64,000 nt of DNA from Syntrophopropionicum propionicicum_A (GCF_048984525.1 NZ_JBMGJC010000005.1:1-64000), one strand, 5' to 3'; positions 25,184 through 33,643 are shown, numbered from the stretch's first letter. Program-made: numbers and translations. The notes: generated by a model from the sequence alone, not told the origin.

Positions 25184-26374
25184 TTACCTCTTAAGCTTTT
25201 TTAAGGCCTGTTCGAGGCCTTCGGGAGAAAGCTCAAACATGGAGAATATTTCCTTGACAATAGAAATTGTAAAAAACCCTCTATGTCCTTCCCATTCCTT
25301 TTCGGGAACAGGGTTAAGCCAGACCGAGTGTGGAAAGTGCTTGGCCAGGCGATTAAGCCAAACCTGGCCCGGTTCTTTGTTAAACTCATTCCAGGCGATG
25401 GCGCCGCCGGGTAACAGCATCTCGCTCTTGGACATGCTGGCGTCGCCGACAATTATCAATCGGTAGTCAGAATTAAATTTTTTCAGGAATTCTTCCGTCT
25501 TAATCGCTTTGTCCTCGGATATAAAATGGCTGGTGTATATGTTCTCATAGACACAGTTGTGAAAATAATAAAATTTAATTTCTTTAAAGTGAGTCGTGCG
25601 GTTGGCTGCTGTAAAAAGGCGGCTGCAGATCTGCATATACCGGTCCATTGAACCACCCGAGTCCATGAGCAGGATAATCTTGAATTTATTACGACGGGGG
25701 CGCTCCCAAACCAGCTTTAACATGCCGGCGTTCCTGCACGTGGCGTCTATGGTGCCGTTAATGTCAAGTTCGTCCTTTGGGCCTTCCAGCCTGGTAGTGA
25801 GCTGCCTCAGCCTGCGCAGCGCCATCTCATACTGCCGCACGCCGGTAATACTGTCATTCCGGTACCCCCGGTAGAGCCGTTCCGCGGCCACTTTAACGGC
25901 AGAGAGGTTAACTGACTCGCCTCCGATACGTATGCCTGCCGGGTTTTCACCGGAGTGCCCGAACATGGATGTCCCGCCTGTACCTATTTTATGCGGGCCT
26001 TCCTTATCTGCATCGCGCTGGTTTTTTAACCTTTCCTCAAGCTGCCGCCGCATTTCCAATAAATCATACTGGGAAAAAGGCGACTGCTTTTTAAGAGCAA
26101 TCATCACCGCCGGCACAGGGTTATTAAGCCATTCCAGCGCTTTTTCCAAAATATCCTGCGGGGTTTCCAAACCTTTAAAATACCTGGCAAACGCCAGGTC
26201 ATAACGGTCAAAGTGCGCCTCATTTTTTACCAGCACCGCCCGGGCCAGGTAGTAAAAGCCGGTCAGGCTGGAAAAAGCAAGGCCCTTTGCCAGCGCTTCC
26301 ATTAGTGTTATCCACTCGTAGAAAGAGACAGGGACTCCCTCGCTTTTCAACTCGTGGAAAAAATCAATAAACAA
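25184..26374 (-). CDS. CoxE-like VWA-domain protein
   Basis: This 396-residue protein has a helical N-terminal half and a C-terminal von Willebrand A domain with a MIDAS motif DSGGSM near residue 237 and a second block VGDASMSKSEM near 310. It belongs with the CoxE/VWA proteins that work with MoxR-type AAA ATPases; in CO dehydrogenase operons CoxD and CoxE finish assembly of the active-site metal cluster. It lies 32 bp after the MoxR gene and 27 bp before the ferredoxin gene. An AOR partner for such a pair suggests a maturation or remodelling role for the tungsten enzyme; this is inference. Confidence 0.85.
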   Translation of the reverse strand: MFIDFFHELKSEGVPVSFYEWITLMEALAKGLAFSSLTGFYYLARAVLVKNEAHFDRYDLAFARYFKGLETPQDILEKALEWLNNPVPAVMIALKKQSPFSQYDLLEMRRQLEERLKNQRDADKEGPHKIGTGGTSMFGHSGENPAGIRIGGESVNLSAVKVAAERLYRGYRNDSITGVRQYEMALRRLRQLTTRLEGPKDELDINGTIDATCRNAGMLKLVWERPRRNKFKIILLMDSGGSMDRYMQICSRLFTAANRTTHFKEIKFYYFHNCVYENIYTSHFISEDKAIKTEEFLKKFNSDYRLIIVGDASMSKSEMLLPGGAIAWNEFNKEPGQVWLNRLAKHFPHSVWLNPVPEKEWEGHRGFFTISIVKEIFSMFELSPEGLEQALKKLKR

Positions 26375-26406
26375 AAGACTGCACCTTCCTTACACACTTA
26401 AATGTG

Positions 26407-27258
26407 TTAGTAGGGGACGGCTTTTGGTCTCCGGCCGGCCTTTTCGTCCAGATACCGCTGTGCCTTGGAGAAATCCTCGTTCTTTTTAACCAGCACCCCC
26501 AGGAACGGTAGCTCGCGGGCGATCACGTCCGGCCTGATACCGCCCAGCGTGAGCGCCCGCACCCAGTCCAGCAGTTCGCTCGTGCTTGGCTTTTTCAGGA
26601 GGCCGCTGACGCCGCGCAGAGCGTAAAAAGCTTCCATCGCCTGACGCATAAGGATCTCCTCCAGGTCGGGGTAGTGTACTTTGATAATCTCGGCCATCAT
26701 ATCCTTATCCGGAAAGTCTATATAATGGAAAATGCAGCGGCGCAGGAAAGCGTCAGGCAGTTCTTTCTCAGCATTGCTGGTAATGATAACGATAGGCCGC
26801 CTGCTGGCAGTGATGGTCTGCCCGGTTTCAGGTATATAGAAATTCATAATGTCCAGTTCCCACAGTAGGTCGTTGGGAAATTCAAGGTCGGCCTTGTCTA
26901 TTTCGTCGATCAACAGCACCACAGGCTCATCACAGCTGAAAGCCTCTCCAAGTTTGCCGAGCTTGATATACCGGCTGATATCCGACACGTCGCATTCACC
27001 GAACTGGCTGTCGTAAAGCCGCTGTACCGTGTCATAGACATACAACCCTTCCTGGGCCTTGGTCGTCGACTTTATATTCCAGATAATAATTTTAAGTCCA
27101 AGGCTCTCGGCAATACTTTTTGCCAGCATGGTCTTGCCCGTACCCGGCTCACCTTTAATTAAAAGCGGCCGTCCCAAGGCCATTGCGACATTAACGCTGT
27201 TTTGCAGATCCTTGGCCGCTATATAGTCTTTTGATCCTTTAAACTTTGAAAATTCCAT
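26407..27258 (-). CDS. MoxR-family AAA ATPase (CoxD-like)
   Basis: This 283-residue AAA+ ATPase has Walker A GEPGTGKT near residue 36, Walker B LLIDEID near 108, sensor 1 IITSNAEKELPDAFLRRC near 150, and the short C-terminal lid of the MoxR group. These chaperone-like ATPases act with a VWA protein, encoded next, to insert metal or remodel a client. ATG 27258 follows GGAGGTG. It opens the operon MoxR, VWA, ferredoxin, AOR, CoA-transferase. No regulon element lies directly in front of it, so it may depend on its own weak promoter or on read-through. Confidence 0.9.
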   Translation of the reverse strand: MEFSKFKGSKDYIAAKDLQNSVNVAMALGRPLLIKGEPGTGKTMLAKSIAESLGLKIIIWNIKSTTKAQEGLYVYDTVQRLYDSQFGECDVSDISRYIKLGKLGEAFSCDEPVVLLIDEIDKADLEFPNDLLWELDIMNFYIPETGQTITASRRPIVIITSNAEKELPDAFLRRCIFHYIDFPDKDMMAEIIKVHYPDLEEILMRQAMEAFYALRGVSGLLKKPSTSELLDWVRALTLGGIRPDVIARELPFLGVLVKKNEDFSKAQRYLDEKAGRRPKAVPY

Positions 27259-27339
27259 TTTATAACACCTCCATAGAAAAATGCGATATGACGGACCTGC
27301 AGCACTACGGATTAGAAGGCAAGCATAAATACTTAATAA

Positions 27340-27372
27340 AAAGGCCGGTACCCGGTAAAGATAACGGCCTTT
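27340..27372 (-). terminator. Intrinsic terminator after the PaaK-like gene
   Basis: AAAGGCCG at 27340-27347 and CGGCCTTT at 27365-27372 form the stem; on the minus strand the structure is followed by TTTTATTAAG. It separates the CoA-ligase gene from the MoxR operon. Confidence 0.65.
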
Positions 27373-27377
27373 ATTTC

Positions 27378-28802
27378 TTAAACCTTAACAGTTACCTTCT
27401 TATCTGGCGGACAAGATACGCCGCTGTCAGCCACCGGAGGCCTGATGTCGCGGAAGCGCTTTGCTTTCAATTCAAATTCAGGCAGTGTGCCGGGAGGAAG
27501 TACTTCCACATCCATATTTACCATAAAAGACAGCTGCAATTTTTGAGCCACCTTTTTACGCAAATCATCCCACAACCCGGTATCAACATCTCTTTTCGGC
27601 TCGACCCGCACCGTTATCTTGTCCATCCCGTTATTATTCTTTGATGCTATATACTCGTAACTATCAGAGCATTCCGGGATTCCCCGTATCACATTTTCAA
27701 TTCCCGCGACGGATACGCACACGCCCCGCACTTTTATGATGTCTCCTACCCGCCCCATGAATCCTTTCATGACACTCAGTGTCCTGCCGCAAGAGCAGAC
27801 AGTGCCCGCGTCTATTCCTTTAACCAGGTCACCGGTCTCGTACCTGATACAGGGGTGGGTTTTACCCACTAAATCAGTAACCACCAGTTTTCCGGATTGT
27901 CCCGGCGGGACCGGTTCATCAGTATCCGGATCCAATACCTCGCAATAAGCGAGGTCGTCGTTCATATGTCCTACTCCTTCTTCACACATCCAGGCAAGGT
28001 AGTGTGTTTCCTGTGTTCCGCAATAATCAAATATTTTGGCTCCCCATGCTTCTTGCAGCCGCAAACCTGTATTTGGAATGGACATTGAGCCGGGCTCGCC
28101 GGCGGTTAAAATTTTCTTTACTCCCAGGGACCGGGCATCAACACCGTTTTCTTCGGCAACTTTGGCCAGGTGCAATATATATGTCGGCGTACCCATTAAA
28201 ACCGTTATACCCAATTTCTTAATCATTGTCAGACGCATCAAGCTGTTCCAAATACCACCCGGAATCACCAGGGCCCCGATTAAATGCTCGCAGCAGTCAT
28301 AAGCGGCGGCAAGTCCCAAAAAAGGTGTAAATCCAAAAGCGGCGTGCACAACATCATCATTCCTTATACCCGCCGCCCAAACGCTGCGTACCGCTCCTTC
28401 GCAAAAGTCCCCGAAATAATCTTCTTCAGTAAATGGAATGAGTACAGGTTCGCCGGTAGTCCCTGATGTCATACCTATGCGAATGAACGGACCGCGGCCG
28501 GAAACGCGCATCATCCCATAGGGAGGATTCTTTTCCTGGCTTGACCTTATTTCTTCTTTATGCAAAATGGGTATACGCCTAATGTCTTCAAGCGTCCTTA
28601 ACTGCCCCGGGCAAAAACCGCTTTGCTCCCATTTCTCGCGATAAAAAGGACTTTTCTCCCAAAGGTAATTTATTTGCTCACGCAATCTGGCTAACTGGAG
28701 TCTTTTCATCTCTTTATAAGGCATTGTCTCCGCCGGAGACCAGTACTTGTAATCAACACCAGTAGTCTGACGAACCCCGGTCATTAACATATCAAACAAC
28801 AT
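27378..28802 (-). CDS. Phenylacetate-CoA ligase family protein (PaaK-like)
   Basis: This 474-residue adenylate-forming enzyme of the PaaK subgroup has the phosphate-binding motif MTSGTTGEPV near residue 112, DYCGTQETHYLAW near 260 and YETGDLV near 325. PaaK enzymes couple an aryl or aliphatic acid to CoA through an acyl-adenylate. The first residues resemble aryl-CoA ligases that work on benzoate or phenylacetate derivatives, but specificity cannot be assigned. The ATG at 28802 has only a weak purine-rich site, and the ATG 12 bases downstream (28790) is possible. It is a single gene behind regulon promoter copy 3 with a long leader. Confidence 0.87.
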   Translation of the reverse strand: MLFDMLMTGVRQTTGVDYKYWSPAETMPYKEMKRLQLARLREQINYLWEKSPFYREKWEQSGFCPGQLRTLEDIRRIPILHKEEIRSSQEKNPPYGMMRVSGRGPFIRIGMTSGTTGEPVLIPFTEEDYFGDFCEGAVRSVWAAGIRNDDVVHAAFGFTPFLGLAAAYDCCEHLIGALVIPGGIWNSLMRLTMIKKLGITVLMGTPTYILHLAKVAEENGVDARSLGVKKILTAGEPGSMSIPNTGLRLQEAWGAKIFDYCGTQETHYLAWMCEEGVGHMNDDLAYCEVLDPDTDEPVPPGQSGKLVVTDLVGKTHPCIRYETGDLVKGIDAGTVCSCGRTLSVMKGFMGRVGDIIKVRGVCVSVAGIENVIRGIPECSDSYEYIASKNNNGMDKITVRVEPKRDVDTGLWDDLRKKVAQKLQLSFMVNMDVEVLPPGTLPEFELKAKRFRDIRPPVADSGVSCPPDKKVTVKV

Positions 28803-29379
28803 CTCTCTTTCTCTTACCAGACATTTTGCCAGGAATTACACTGACTTCAGGGACCGGTTGTTATAGCAACACAATCCTCTGTTTTTTCATAACAATCCTT
28901 GGCTTAGTTAGTAAAATAGAGCATTTAAACAATATAAAGCGTTATTGCTTTGCGTCATTATATATGTTGTTGTCAAAACTTGTTGTCCTAACCTACCACC
29001 ACCATATTTAATCCATGTGAGGTAGACGCCAAATCCGAAATTTATCCTTTTTAATCTTACCATCCACAAATGAATAAAGTGAAATATGTGTTTGCGATTG
29101 GATTGATAAGCACTGCCTATAAATATAATAATAATGAAATATAAAAGTCTAAAAATTCAACTAATAAGCCTAAGTTTAACAAGAACTATATAACTAAAAA
29201 ATTAAGTTATGACCAAAAGTCCACCTTTTATTGAAAACTTGAGAGATATTATAATATAAATACAAAAAAAGGCTGAAGACCAAGAGTCTCAACCATATCC
29301 CATGCATATAAATATGTTTTGATTTTTAATAATCTCAAGATACCTTATAGGGATCCTGCTATAGCTATATTGTCTCTAA
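28803..29379. other. Intergenic region upstream of the PaaK-like gene
   Basis: This 577-bp AT-rich stretch carries regulon promoter copy 3 (29054-29124), giving the ligase a leader of about 245 nt. A weak hairpin with a T tract (AGAC...GTCT then TTTTTTT on the minus strand, about 29263-29290) probably ends the thioesterase operon. The rest shows no recognisable feature. Confidence 0.55.
29054..29124 (-). promoter_or_regulatory. Regulon promoter element, copy 3 (PaaK-like CoA ligase)
   Basis: On the minus strand: AGGCAG, the upstream box (here CAATCGCAAACAC, one base different in the core), TTCACT (29083-29078), 18 bases, TAAGAT (29059-29054) with TGG before it. The downstream flank TGGATGGTAAGAT is shared with copy 2. 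The predicted start is near 29047. Confidence 0.72.
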
Positions 29380-29829
29380 TTATCCTTTATCCTTGCCGCC
29401 TGCGAGAGGTCCACGGTTTAAAAAAACGCCCTTTCCCCGTGCCACGTTTTTAAGATCACCGGATTTTATGATGCACTCAGCCAGGACTATGGTATTGCCC
29501 TGGTGTATAATCAACCCTTCCGCGGTAATTTTCTCACCAACGTCAGGATTGCTCATGTAATTAACTGTCAGCTCAACGGTTACCGGACGAAGGCCTGCGG
29601 ATCGCAGGGCCATGCCCATACAATTGTCTGCCAGCGCAGCTATAACTCCACCGTGAGTACCACCATAGTAATTAGTGCATCTTTCGTCTAAGACCAGAGA
29701 CAGCCGGCAATAATTTTTTGCCACCCTGTCAATCCTGGCGCCGATAAACTCGGCAAAAGGGCTTAGAGATACCTCTTGCACCTCCGCGGGTGCGGCCGGC
29801 CCTTCCCCTGGTTCTTTGATTTGTTTCAT
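29380..29829 (-). CDS. PaaI-type hotdog thioesterase
   Basis: This 149-residue hotdog-fold protein has the PaaI signature NYYGGTHGGVIAALAD near residue 55, with the usual His-Gly-Gly and an Asp at the active-site helix. PaaI-type thioesterases hydrolyse aryl-CoA or dead-end CoA esters and so rescue CoA in aromatic degradation pathways. The first 20 residues are an extra Pro/Glu-rich extension. It is the last gene of a four-gene unit behind regulon promoter copy 4, which fits a role in the same CoA-based pathway. Confidence 0.85.
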   Translation of the reverse strand: MKQIKEPGEGPAAPAEVQEVSLSPFAEFIGARIDRVAKNYCRLSLVLDERCTNYYGGTHGGVIAALADNCMGMALRSAGLRPVTVELTVNYMSNPDVGEKITAEGLIIHQGNTIVLAECIIKSGDLKNVARGKGVFLNRGPLAGGKDKG

Positions 29830-29872
29830 ATGACTGCCCCCTGCCTCTTATTGTTGAAACATTACTGTCAGT

Positions 29873-30067
29873 TTAACGGGAGGAATAATAAAGACGGGTA
29901 AGATTGTAATCTTTTCTTTCGTATTTTTTATTTTCAACCGTATGAATGATATTTTTAAGGTCTTCCAAATACAACGTTACGTTAACCCAGCCCATTTTTT
30001 CATCATGAATATAAATGACTTTTGCAACATTTATGTTTTGGCCGGTTTTACTATAACTGCTCTCCAT
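29873..30067 (-). CDS. Small hypothetical protein in the thioesterase operon
   Basis: This 64-residue protein has no recognised motif. It is rich in Lys, Tyr and Asn, predicted to be soluble, with beta strands followed by a charged helix. The gene starts 21 bp after the flavoprotein stop, on the same strand, with a weak GGGGCG site, and ends 43 bp before the thioesterase gene. Operon position is the main support. Confidence 0.5.
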   Translation of the reverse strand: MESSYSKTGQNINVAKVIYIHDEKMGWVNVTLYLEDLKNIIHTVENKKYERKDYNLTRLYYSSR

Positions 30068-30088
30068 TATTTATCGCCCCGACGTTTT

Positions 30089-30949
30089 TTATTTGACGTG
30101 ATCCGGGGTAACCCAATAGCTGGCGCCGCGGTACGGGCTCTGCAGCTCTTTGTAATGCTGTCTTTTGCTTAGAAACTCCTGCTTTTTGCTGTTCAGGTAA
30201 GCGTCAAAGTGCCGCTTTCTGCCCTCATCAGTAAAACGGTGTCCGTCTTTAGGGTAAAAAATTAGTTTGGCCTTTTCTCCCCCGGTATTAATCTCACCCC
30301 TGGTACCGCAAAATGGGCAAATTACATTTTCGCCGTCATACCTCAGGATATCGCTCCAACAGACAGGGCACTCGTTTATTTTGGGTGTCCGCTTATAGGC
30401 GGGATCAAACAGAGCCCTGCCCAGCTGCCGGGCTCTTTGCAGGTCAGCCGGTTTTTCTATAACTTCTGCGGGGTGTGCTCCGAAAAAGACCGCGCTGTCT
30501 ACTAAATTTAAGTTTAAAAACCTGGCGGTAAGGTTTAAAGCCTGCTCGCTATAACCTTCCCAGCCGGGAGCGCCGTATGTGGTTGCCGTAACGCAGGGTT
30601 TCCCGGCAAACTGTTCGAATTTATTGCCTATGGAGACAAACCTGTCCTGGAGCTTTTTGATGCTGCTGTTAGGGCCTAAAATATAGCACGGGGCAGTTAT
30701 AACCACAGCGTCCGCATGACGGATTTTTTCCAGCAGGAAACCCAGGTCGTCATCGATAACACAGGCAGATTCTTTAGGCAAACAGGAATAGCACGCCCTG
30801 CACCCTTTAATATCCAGGTCAGTCAGCCTGACCATCTCAAGCACGTTATCCTGGCCTGCAGCCTCCATGATCACCCTGGTTAGTATTTCACAATTTCCTA
30901 ATTTTCTTGGCGAGGCAACTATCCCTAAGATCCTTTTCAACTGCTCCAC
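30089..30949 (-). CDS. Iron-sulfur flavoprotein (NADPH-dependent FMN reductase family) with zinc-ribbon tail
   Basis: This 286-residue protein begins with a flavodoxin-like fold (GIVASPRKLGNCEILT), has the compact cysteine motif CRACYSC near residue 50 typical of iron-sulfur flavoproteins of anaerobes, and ends with a rubredoxin/zinc-ribbon-like CPVCW...CPFCG pair near 200-220 followed by a charged tail. It probably moves electrons between ferredoxin-type carriers and FMN. The gene sits between MBL-hydrolase and small-protein genes in one unit. The added ribbon is unusual for the family. Confidence 0.82.
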   Translation of the reverse strand: MEQLKRILGIVASPRKLGNCEILTRVIMEAAGQDNVLEMVRLTDLDIKGCRACYSCLPKESACVIDDDLGFLLEKIRHADAVVITAPCYILGPNSSIKKLQDRFVSIGNKFEQFAGKPCVTATTYGAPGWEGYSEQALNLTARFLNLNLVDSAVFFGAHPAEVIEKPADLQRARQLGRALFDPAYKRTPKINECPVCWSDILRYDGENVICPFCGTRGEINTGGEKAKLIFYPKDGHRFTDEGRKRHFDAYLNSKKQEFLSKRQHYKELQSPYRGASYWVTPDHVK

Positions 30950-30969
30950 CCCCGTTTAGACTGACATCC

Positions 30970-31950
30970 TTAATAAATGAGTTCAAATGAAACCTTTCCA
31001 TTATTTTCATTCTTCCTTACCTTGCCAATATGTTGGAGATACTCCAGGTGGGTAACTGCCTCCCCTACTGCAAAAACTTTTTGGGCAGGCGGGAAAAGCT
31101 CCCAGGATTTTGCGCTTATATCCCAGGTCATTTGGCCTGCGATCCGGTAAGCATCCCTCAGGCCGGCCCCTAATATATCTAATACTTCATTAATCCTGTT
31201 CTGGTGATGCTGTTTTAGCTCGCCGATCCTTTTGTGGATGTTGTCAATCAACCGCCTATGGCCTGTGAGTACAATGCCTATATCCAGCCCATCGATTATA
31301 TCGAGACTATGCAAATAATGTCCCAGAGAGTCTTCTATCCTTTTTTCAAAAGTAATATTGGGAGTAATATCGTCCAAAACATGGTCGCCCGAAACCAGGA
31401 TCTTGCTTTTAGGTTCATAAAGACATATATGCCCCGGTGTGTGGCCGGGGGTTTCAATACAGGTGAAACAGTAATCCCCAACCTGGATTACATCATTTCC
31501 CCTGAGGATGGTGAAATCTTGTTTTACGCCAGGGTTGTACCTTCTGCCGGGATGTGCCCGCATAGCGCTGGTGATTTCTTCCAGCGGGAAGCCATAGACA
31601 CCAAACATTGCGCTAATATTAGACCAGTAGGCGGGTGTCCCCGTCGCGTTTACAAGTTCTGAGTCAATTTCGCCGCAATACAGAGTGGACTTTTCCGTGG
31701 CCACAGCCGCGGACAGGCCGCTGTGATCGGCATGGACGTGTGTAAGTAAAATATCCGTTTTCTCTAAAACCGCATCCAGAGCGGCAAGTCCGGCAAACAG
31801 AGCTTCCCTGCTTTCCTCCCGGTTCCATCCGGTATCAATCAGCAGATTTCTTTCCCGCCCTTTGATCAAATAGGAATTCGTAGCCTTGAGGGGGCTCCCT
31901 GGAAGCGGAACTTCTATCTTGTAAATGTCAGGAAGGATTTCTTGAATCAC
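30970..31950 (-). CDS. MBL-fold metallo-hydrolase with C-terminal winged helix
   Basis: This 326-residue metallo-beta-lactamase-fold protein has the metal motif THVHADHSG near residue 70, GHTPGHICLY near 170 and SGDHVL near 190, followed by a helical C-terminal part resembling the winged helix of LACTB2-like hydrolases. It could hydrolyse a thioester or other ester; glyoxalase II and LACTB2-like relatives cannot be separated. It is the first gene in the flavoprotein/thioesterase operon, and its leader carries a 20-bp-arm palindrome. Confidence 0.85.
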   Translation of the reverse strand: MIQEILPDIYKIEVPLPGSPLKATNSYLIKGRERNLLIDTGWNREESREALFAGLAALDAVLEKTDILLTHVHADHSGLSAAVATEKSTLYCGEIDSELVNATGTPAYWSNISAMFGVYGFPLEEITSAMRAHPGRRYNPGVKQDFTILRGNDVIQVGDYCFTCIETPGHTPGHICLYEPKSKILVSGDHVLDDITPNITFEKRIEDSLGHYLHSLDIIDGLDIGIVLTGHRRLIDNIHKRIGELKQHHQNRINEVLDILGAGLRDAYRIAGQMTWDISAKSWELFPPAQKVFAVGEAVTHLEYLQHIGKVRKNENNGKVSFELIY

Positions 31951-31973
31951 TTAATGCCCTCCACGATCCAACA

Positions 31974-32016
31974 TGATTGCATTAATAGCCCCTATCAGGG
32001 GCTATTAATGCAATCA
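31974..32016. promoter_or_regulatory. Perfect 20-bp-arm palindrome bearing the regulon box twice
   Basis: Arms 31974-31993 and 31997-32016 are exact reverse complements around ATC. Each arm carries GATTGCATTAAT, the same 12 bases found in regulon promoter copies 1 and 2. It lies 24-66 bp upstream of the MBL gene and downstream of the predicted start from copy 4, so it could be an extra operator, a leader RNA hairpin, or both. Confidence 0.7.
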
Positions 32017-32086
32017 GTTTTGAAATAATGTAAGGTATTTAAAACTAGTAATACTTACCGTTATGTTAATATCGATGTCAATTTTA

Positions 32087-32156
32087 ATCTTACAACCCGA
32101 AAAAAACAAAGTGAAATATTTGTTTACGATTGCACTAATTAGCTCAGCCTATTAAT
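32087..32156 (-). promoter_or_regulatory. Regulon promoter element, copy 4 (MBL/flavoprotein/thioesterase operon)
   Basis: On the minus strand: AGGCTGAGCTAATTAGTGCA, ATCGTAAACA, TTCACT (32115-32110), 17 bases, TAAGAT (32092-32087). This copy has a one-base-shorter spacer than the others. The predicted start is near 32080, about 130 nt before the MBL start. Confidence 0.72.
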
Positions 32157-32211
32157 AAAAAAAGATCCCTGGAATGACCAACCAGGAATCTCTTATACAT
32201 ATATGTTCTTT

Positions 32212-33237
32212 TTATCCCACAATCACCAACGATAAATTGCTCATCAAATTTTCCAGTCTCGCACTGCTGTTGCTAAGAATTTTAACTATGGGCCTGGTCG
32301 GCGCGTTTTTATTTTGCCCACTTACCACACCTTTTTCCCCGCTGCTCAGCTTTACCTGTGACCCGTTAGGAAAGAGAGCCAGGTGTCTGATGAAGGTATC
32401 AACTACCAATTTATCAAACAGCGTGCCGGACATGGCGATAAGATATTCTACCGCCTGGTAAATCGGCATTTTTGCAACCCCTGTACTGTTGGTTAAAATA
32501 TCGAAAACATTTGCTGCCGATACTATTTTCGCAAATTGGTGCAGCTTAACGCCATTAATTGCGTTGGGGTAGCCCAATCCATCCGGCCTTTCATGATGTG
32601 AAAGCACAATATATTTAGATAAGGGGCTCACCTCATAGATATCGCTCAATAGATCATAACCCAATTTTGTGTGGGCGGTGAAGGTTTTACCGCTTTCGTT
32701 TAGTGGATTCTTTCCTGCGATATCATCCGGCAGCAGAGCTTTACCGATGTCATGCAAAAACGCCCCTGTGCCAAGCTTCATTAATTCCAGTTCATCATAT
32801 CCTAAAAACCGTCCTATCACCACTGATATTAACGCGACATTAAAGGAATGTCCGTACAAGGCATCCCTGTTCACTCTCAGATCATCGAAGCGCATGAGGT
32901 CTTCGGTGTTGAAACATACCTGGTCAATCAACTCACTTACCAGGTCCTGGACTTCGTTGAAGGGTATATCTTTTTTTGCTTTTATGCTGCCGAAAGTTTT
33001 TTTCGCTAAACTCCTGCCGGCCATCTTTAATTTTTGATCAACAACGCTTTTAACTTCTATACCCTGAGAGATACTATCTTCGATGTAAATCTCAGTAATA
33101 TCCATCTCTATAAGCCTTGCCCGGTATTTTTCCTTAAGCAGGCTGCCGCTGTTCAGTAATATTCTGCCGTCAACATCATATATGGTTTTTGCCAATACCA
33201 CATCGCCGGTAATCTCCTGCAGGCTGGCTATTCTCAG
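32212..33237 (-). CDS. HD-GYP domain protein (probable c-di-GMP phosphodiesterase)
   Basis: The HD-GYP domain carries FLHDIGKALLP near residue 160 and SHHERPDGLGYP near 215, with the full HD and GYP-type motifs, so it probably cleaves c-di-GMP. The first 130 residues form an unassigned N-terminal region, and a short beta-rich domain ends the protein. A GTG at 33201 would give 329 residues, but family-like sequence (LRIASLQEITGD) continues upstream to a CTG at 33237 that lies nine bases after AAAGGAG; no ATG/GTG/TTG in frame fits that site, so I extend to the CTG with reservation. A c-di-GMP-I riboswitch and terminator precede it. Confidence 0.85.
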   Translation of the reverse strand: MRIASLQEITGDVVLAKTIYDVDGRILLNSGSLLKEKYRARLIEMDITEIYIEDSISQGIEVKSVVDQKLKMAGRSLAKKTFGSIKAKKDIPFNEVQDLVSELIDQVCFNTEDLMRFDDLRVNRDALYGHSFNVALISVVIGRFLGYDELELMKLGTGAFLHDIGKALLPDDIAGKNPLNESGKTFTAHTKLGYDLLSDIYEVSPLSKYIVLSHHERPDGLGYPNAINGVKLHQFAKIVSAANVFDILTNSTGVAKMPIYQAVEYLIAMSGTLFDKLVVDTFIRHLALFPNGSQVKLSSGEKGVVSGQNKNAPTRPIVKILSNSSARLENLMSNLSLVIVG

Positions 33238-33261
33238 GACAAAACACTCCTTTCGCTCGCA

Positions 33262-33297
33262 AATAAAAAACTACCCGGCCGTGAAAGAAGAGGTAGT
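33262..33297 (-). terminator. Riboswitch expression-platform terminator
   Basis: On the minus strand ACTACC (33297-33292) pairs with GGGTAGT (33276-33270), followed at once by TTTTTTATTT. It lies between the riboswitch aptamer and the HD-GYP ribosome site, so ligand binding could switch read-through on or off. Confidence 0.8.
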
Positions 33298-33314
33298 GTC
33301 CCAAGATGATTATT

Positions 33315-33395
33315 CACGGCAACCCGGCTGTCATGGCATATGCTTTAGACCCGTGGCTTTGCGTCCCCATCTTTCGATTGGGTTTGCCTTTTTCG
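33315..33395 (-). ncRNA. Cyclic di-GMP-I riboswitch (GEMM-I)
   Basis: Read on the minus strand the segment contains the diagnostic blocks AAAGGCAAACC, then GAAAG, then GGGGACGCAAAGCCACGGG, then CTAAAG, and AGCCGGGTTGCCGT at the end, in the order and spacing of the GEMM-I aptamer, including the GACGCAAAGCC core and the GNAA-type tetraloop (GAAA). It should sense c-di-GMP and control the HD-GYP gene just downstream, forming a feedback loop on c-di-GMP turnover. Confidence 0.93.
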
Positions 33396-33643
33396 ATTTT
33401 AGAAACACAAAACGATGTTTGATAGTGCTTTATACTCATATGATAATGGGAGCCAGGTCCAAAGTAAATAGGAACAGGCTCCTAATTAAAAACCAGGACC
33501 TTTGTACCAGAGACAGGTATACCTGGAACGTGTATTAGGCCGGGGAACGTCAAATTTGAGCCGTGGAAAACTTTCAAGGCCACAGGGATAACAGGGTTCA
33601 GGCTGGTTAAAATATAAAAAATTCATTCATAACGGAGCCAGCC

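Larger units (their letters stand above)
33238..33643. other. Intergenic region: riboswitch leader and promoter of RemA-like gene
   Basis: The left part is the untranslated leader of the HD-GYP gene (terminator 33262-33297 and riboswitch 33315-33395). The right part, 33400-33643, should contain its promoter and that of the RemA-like gene; I see no clear further structure. Confidence 0.6.

Noticed and set aside
33541..33643. Second riboswitch in the leader of the RemA-like gene
   Set aside because: Some GCC/GGC pairing and an ACAGGG stretch are present, but no known aptamer core could be matched.
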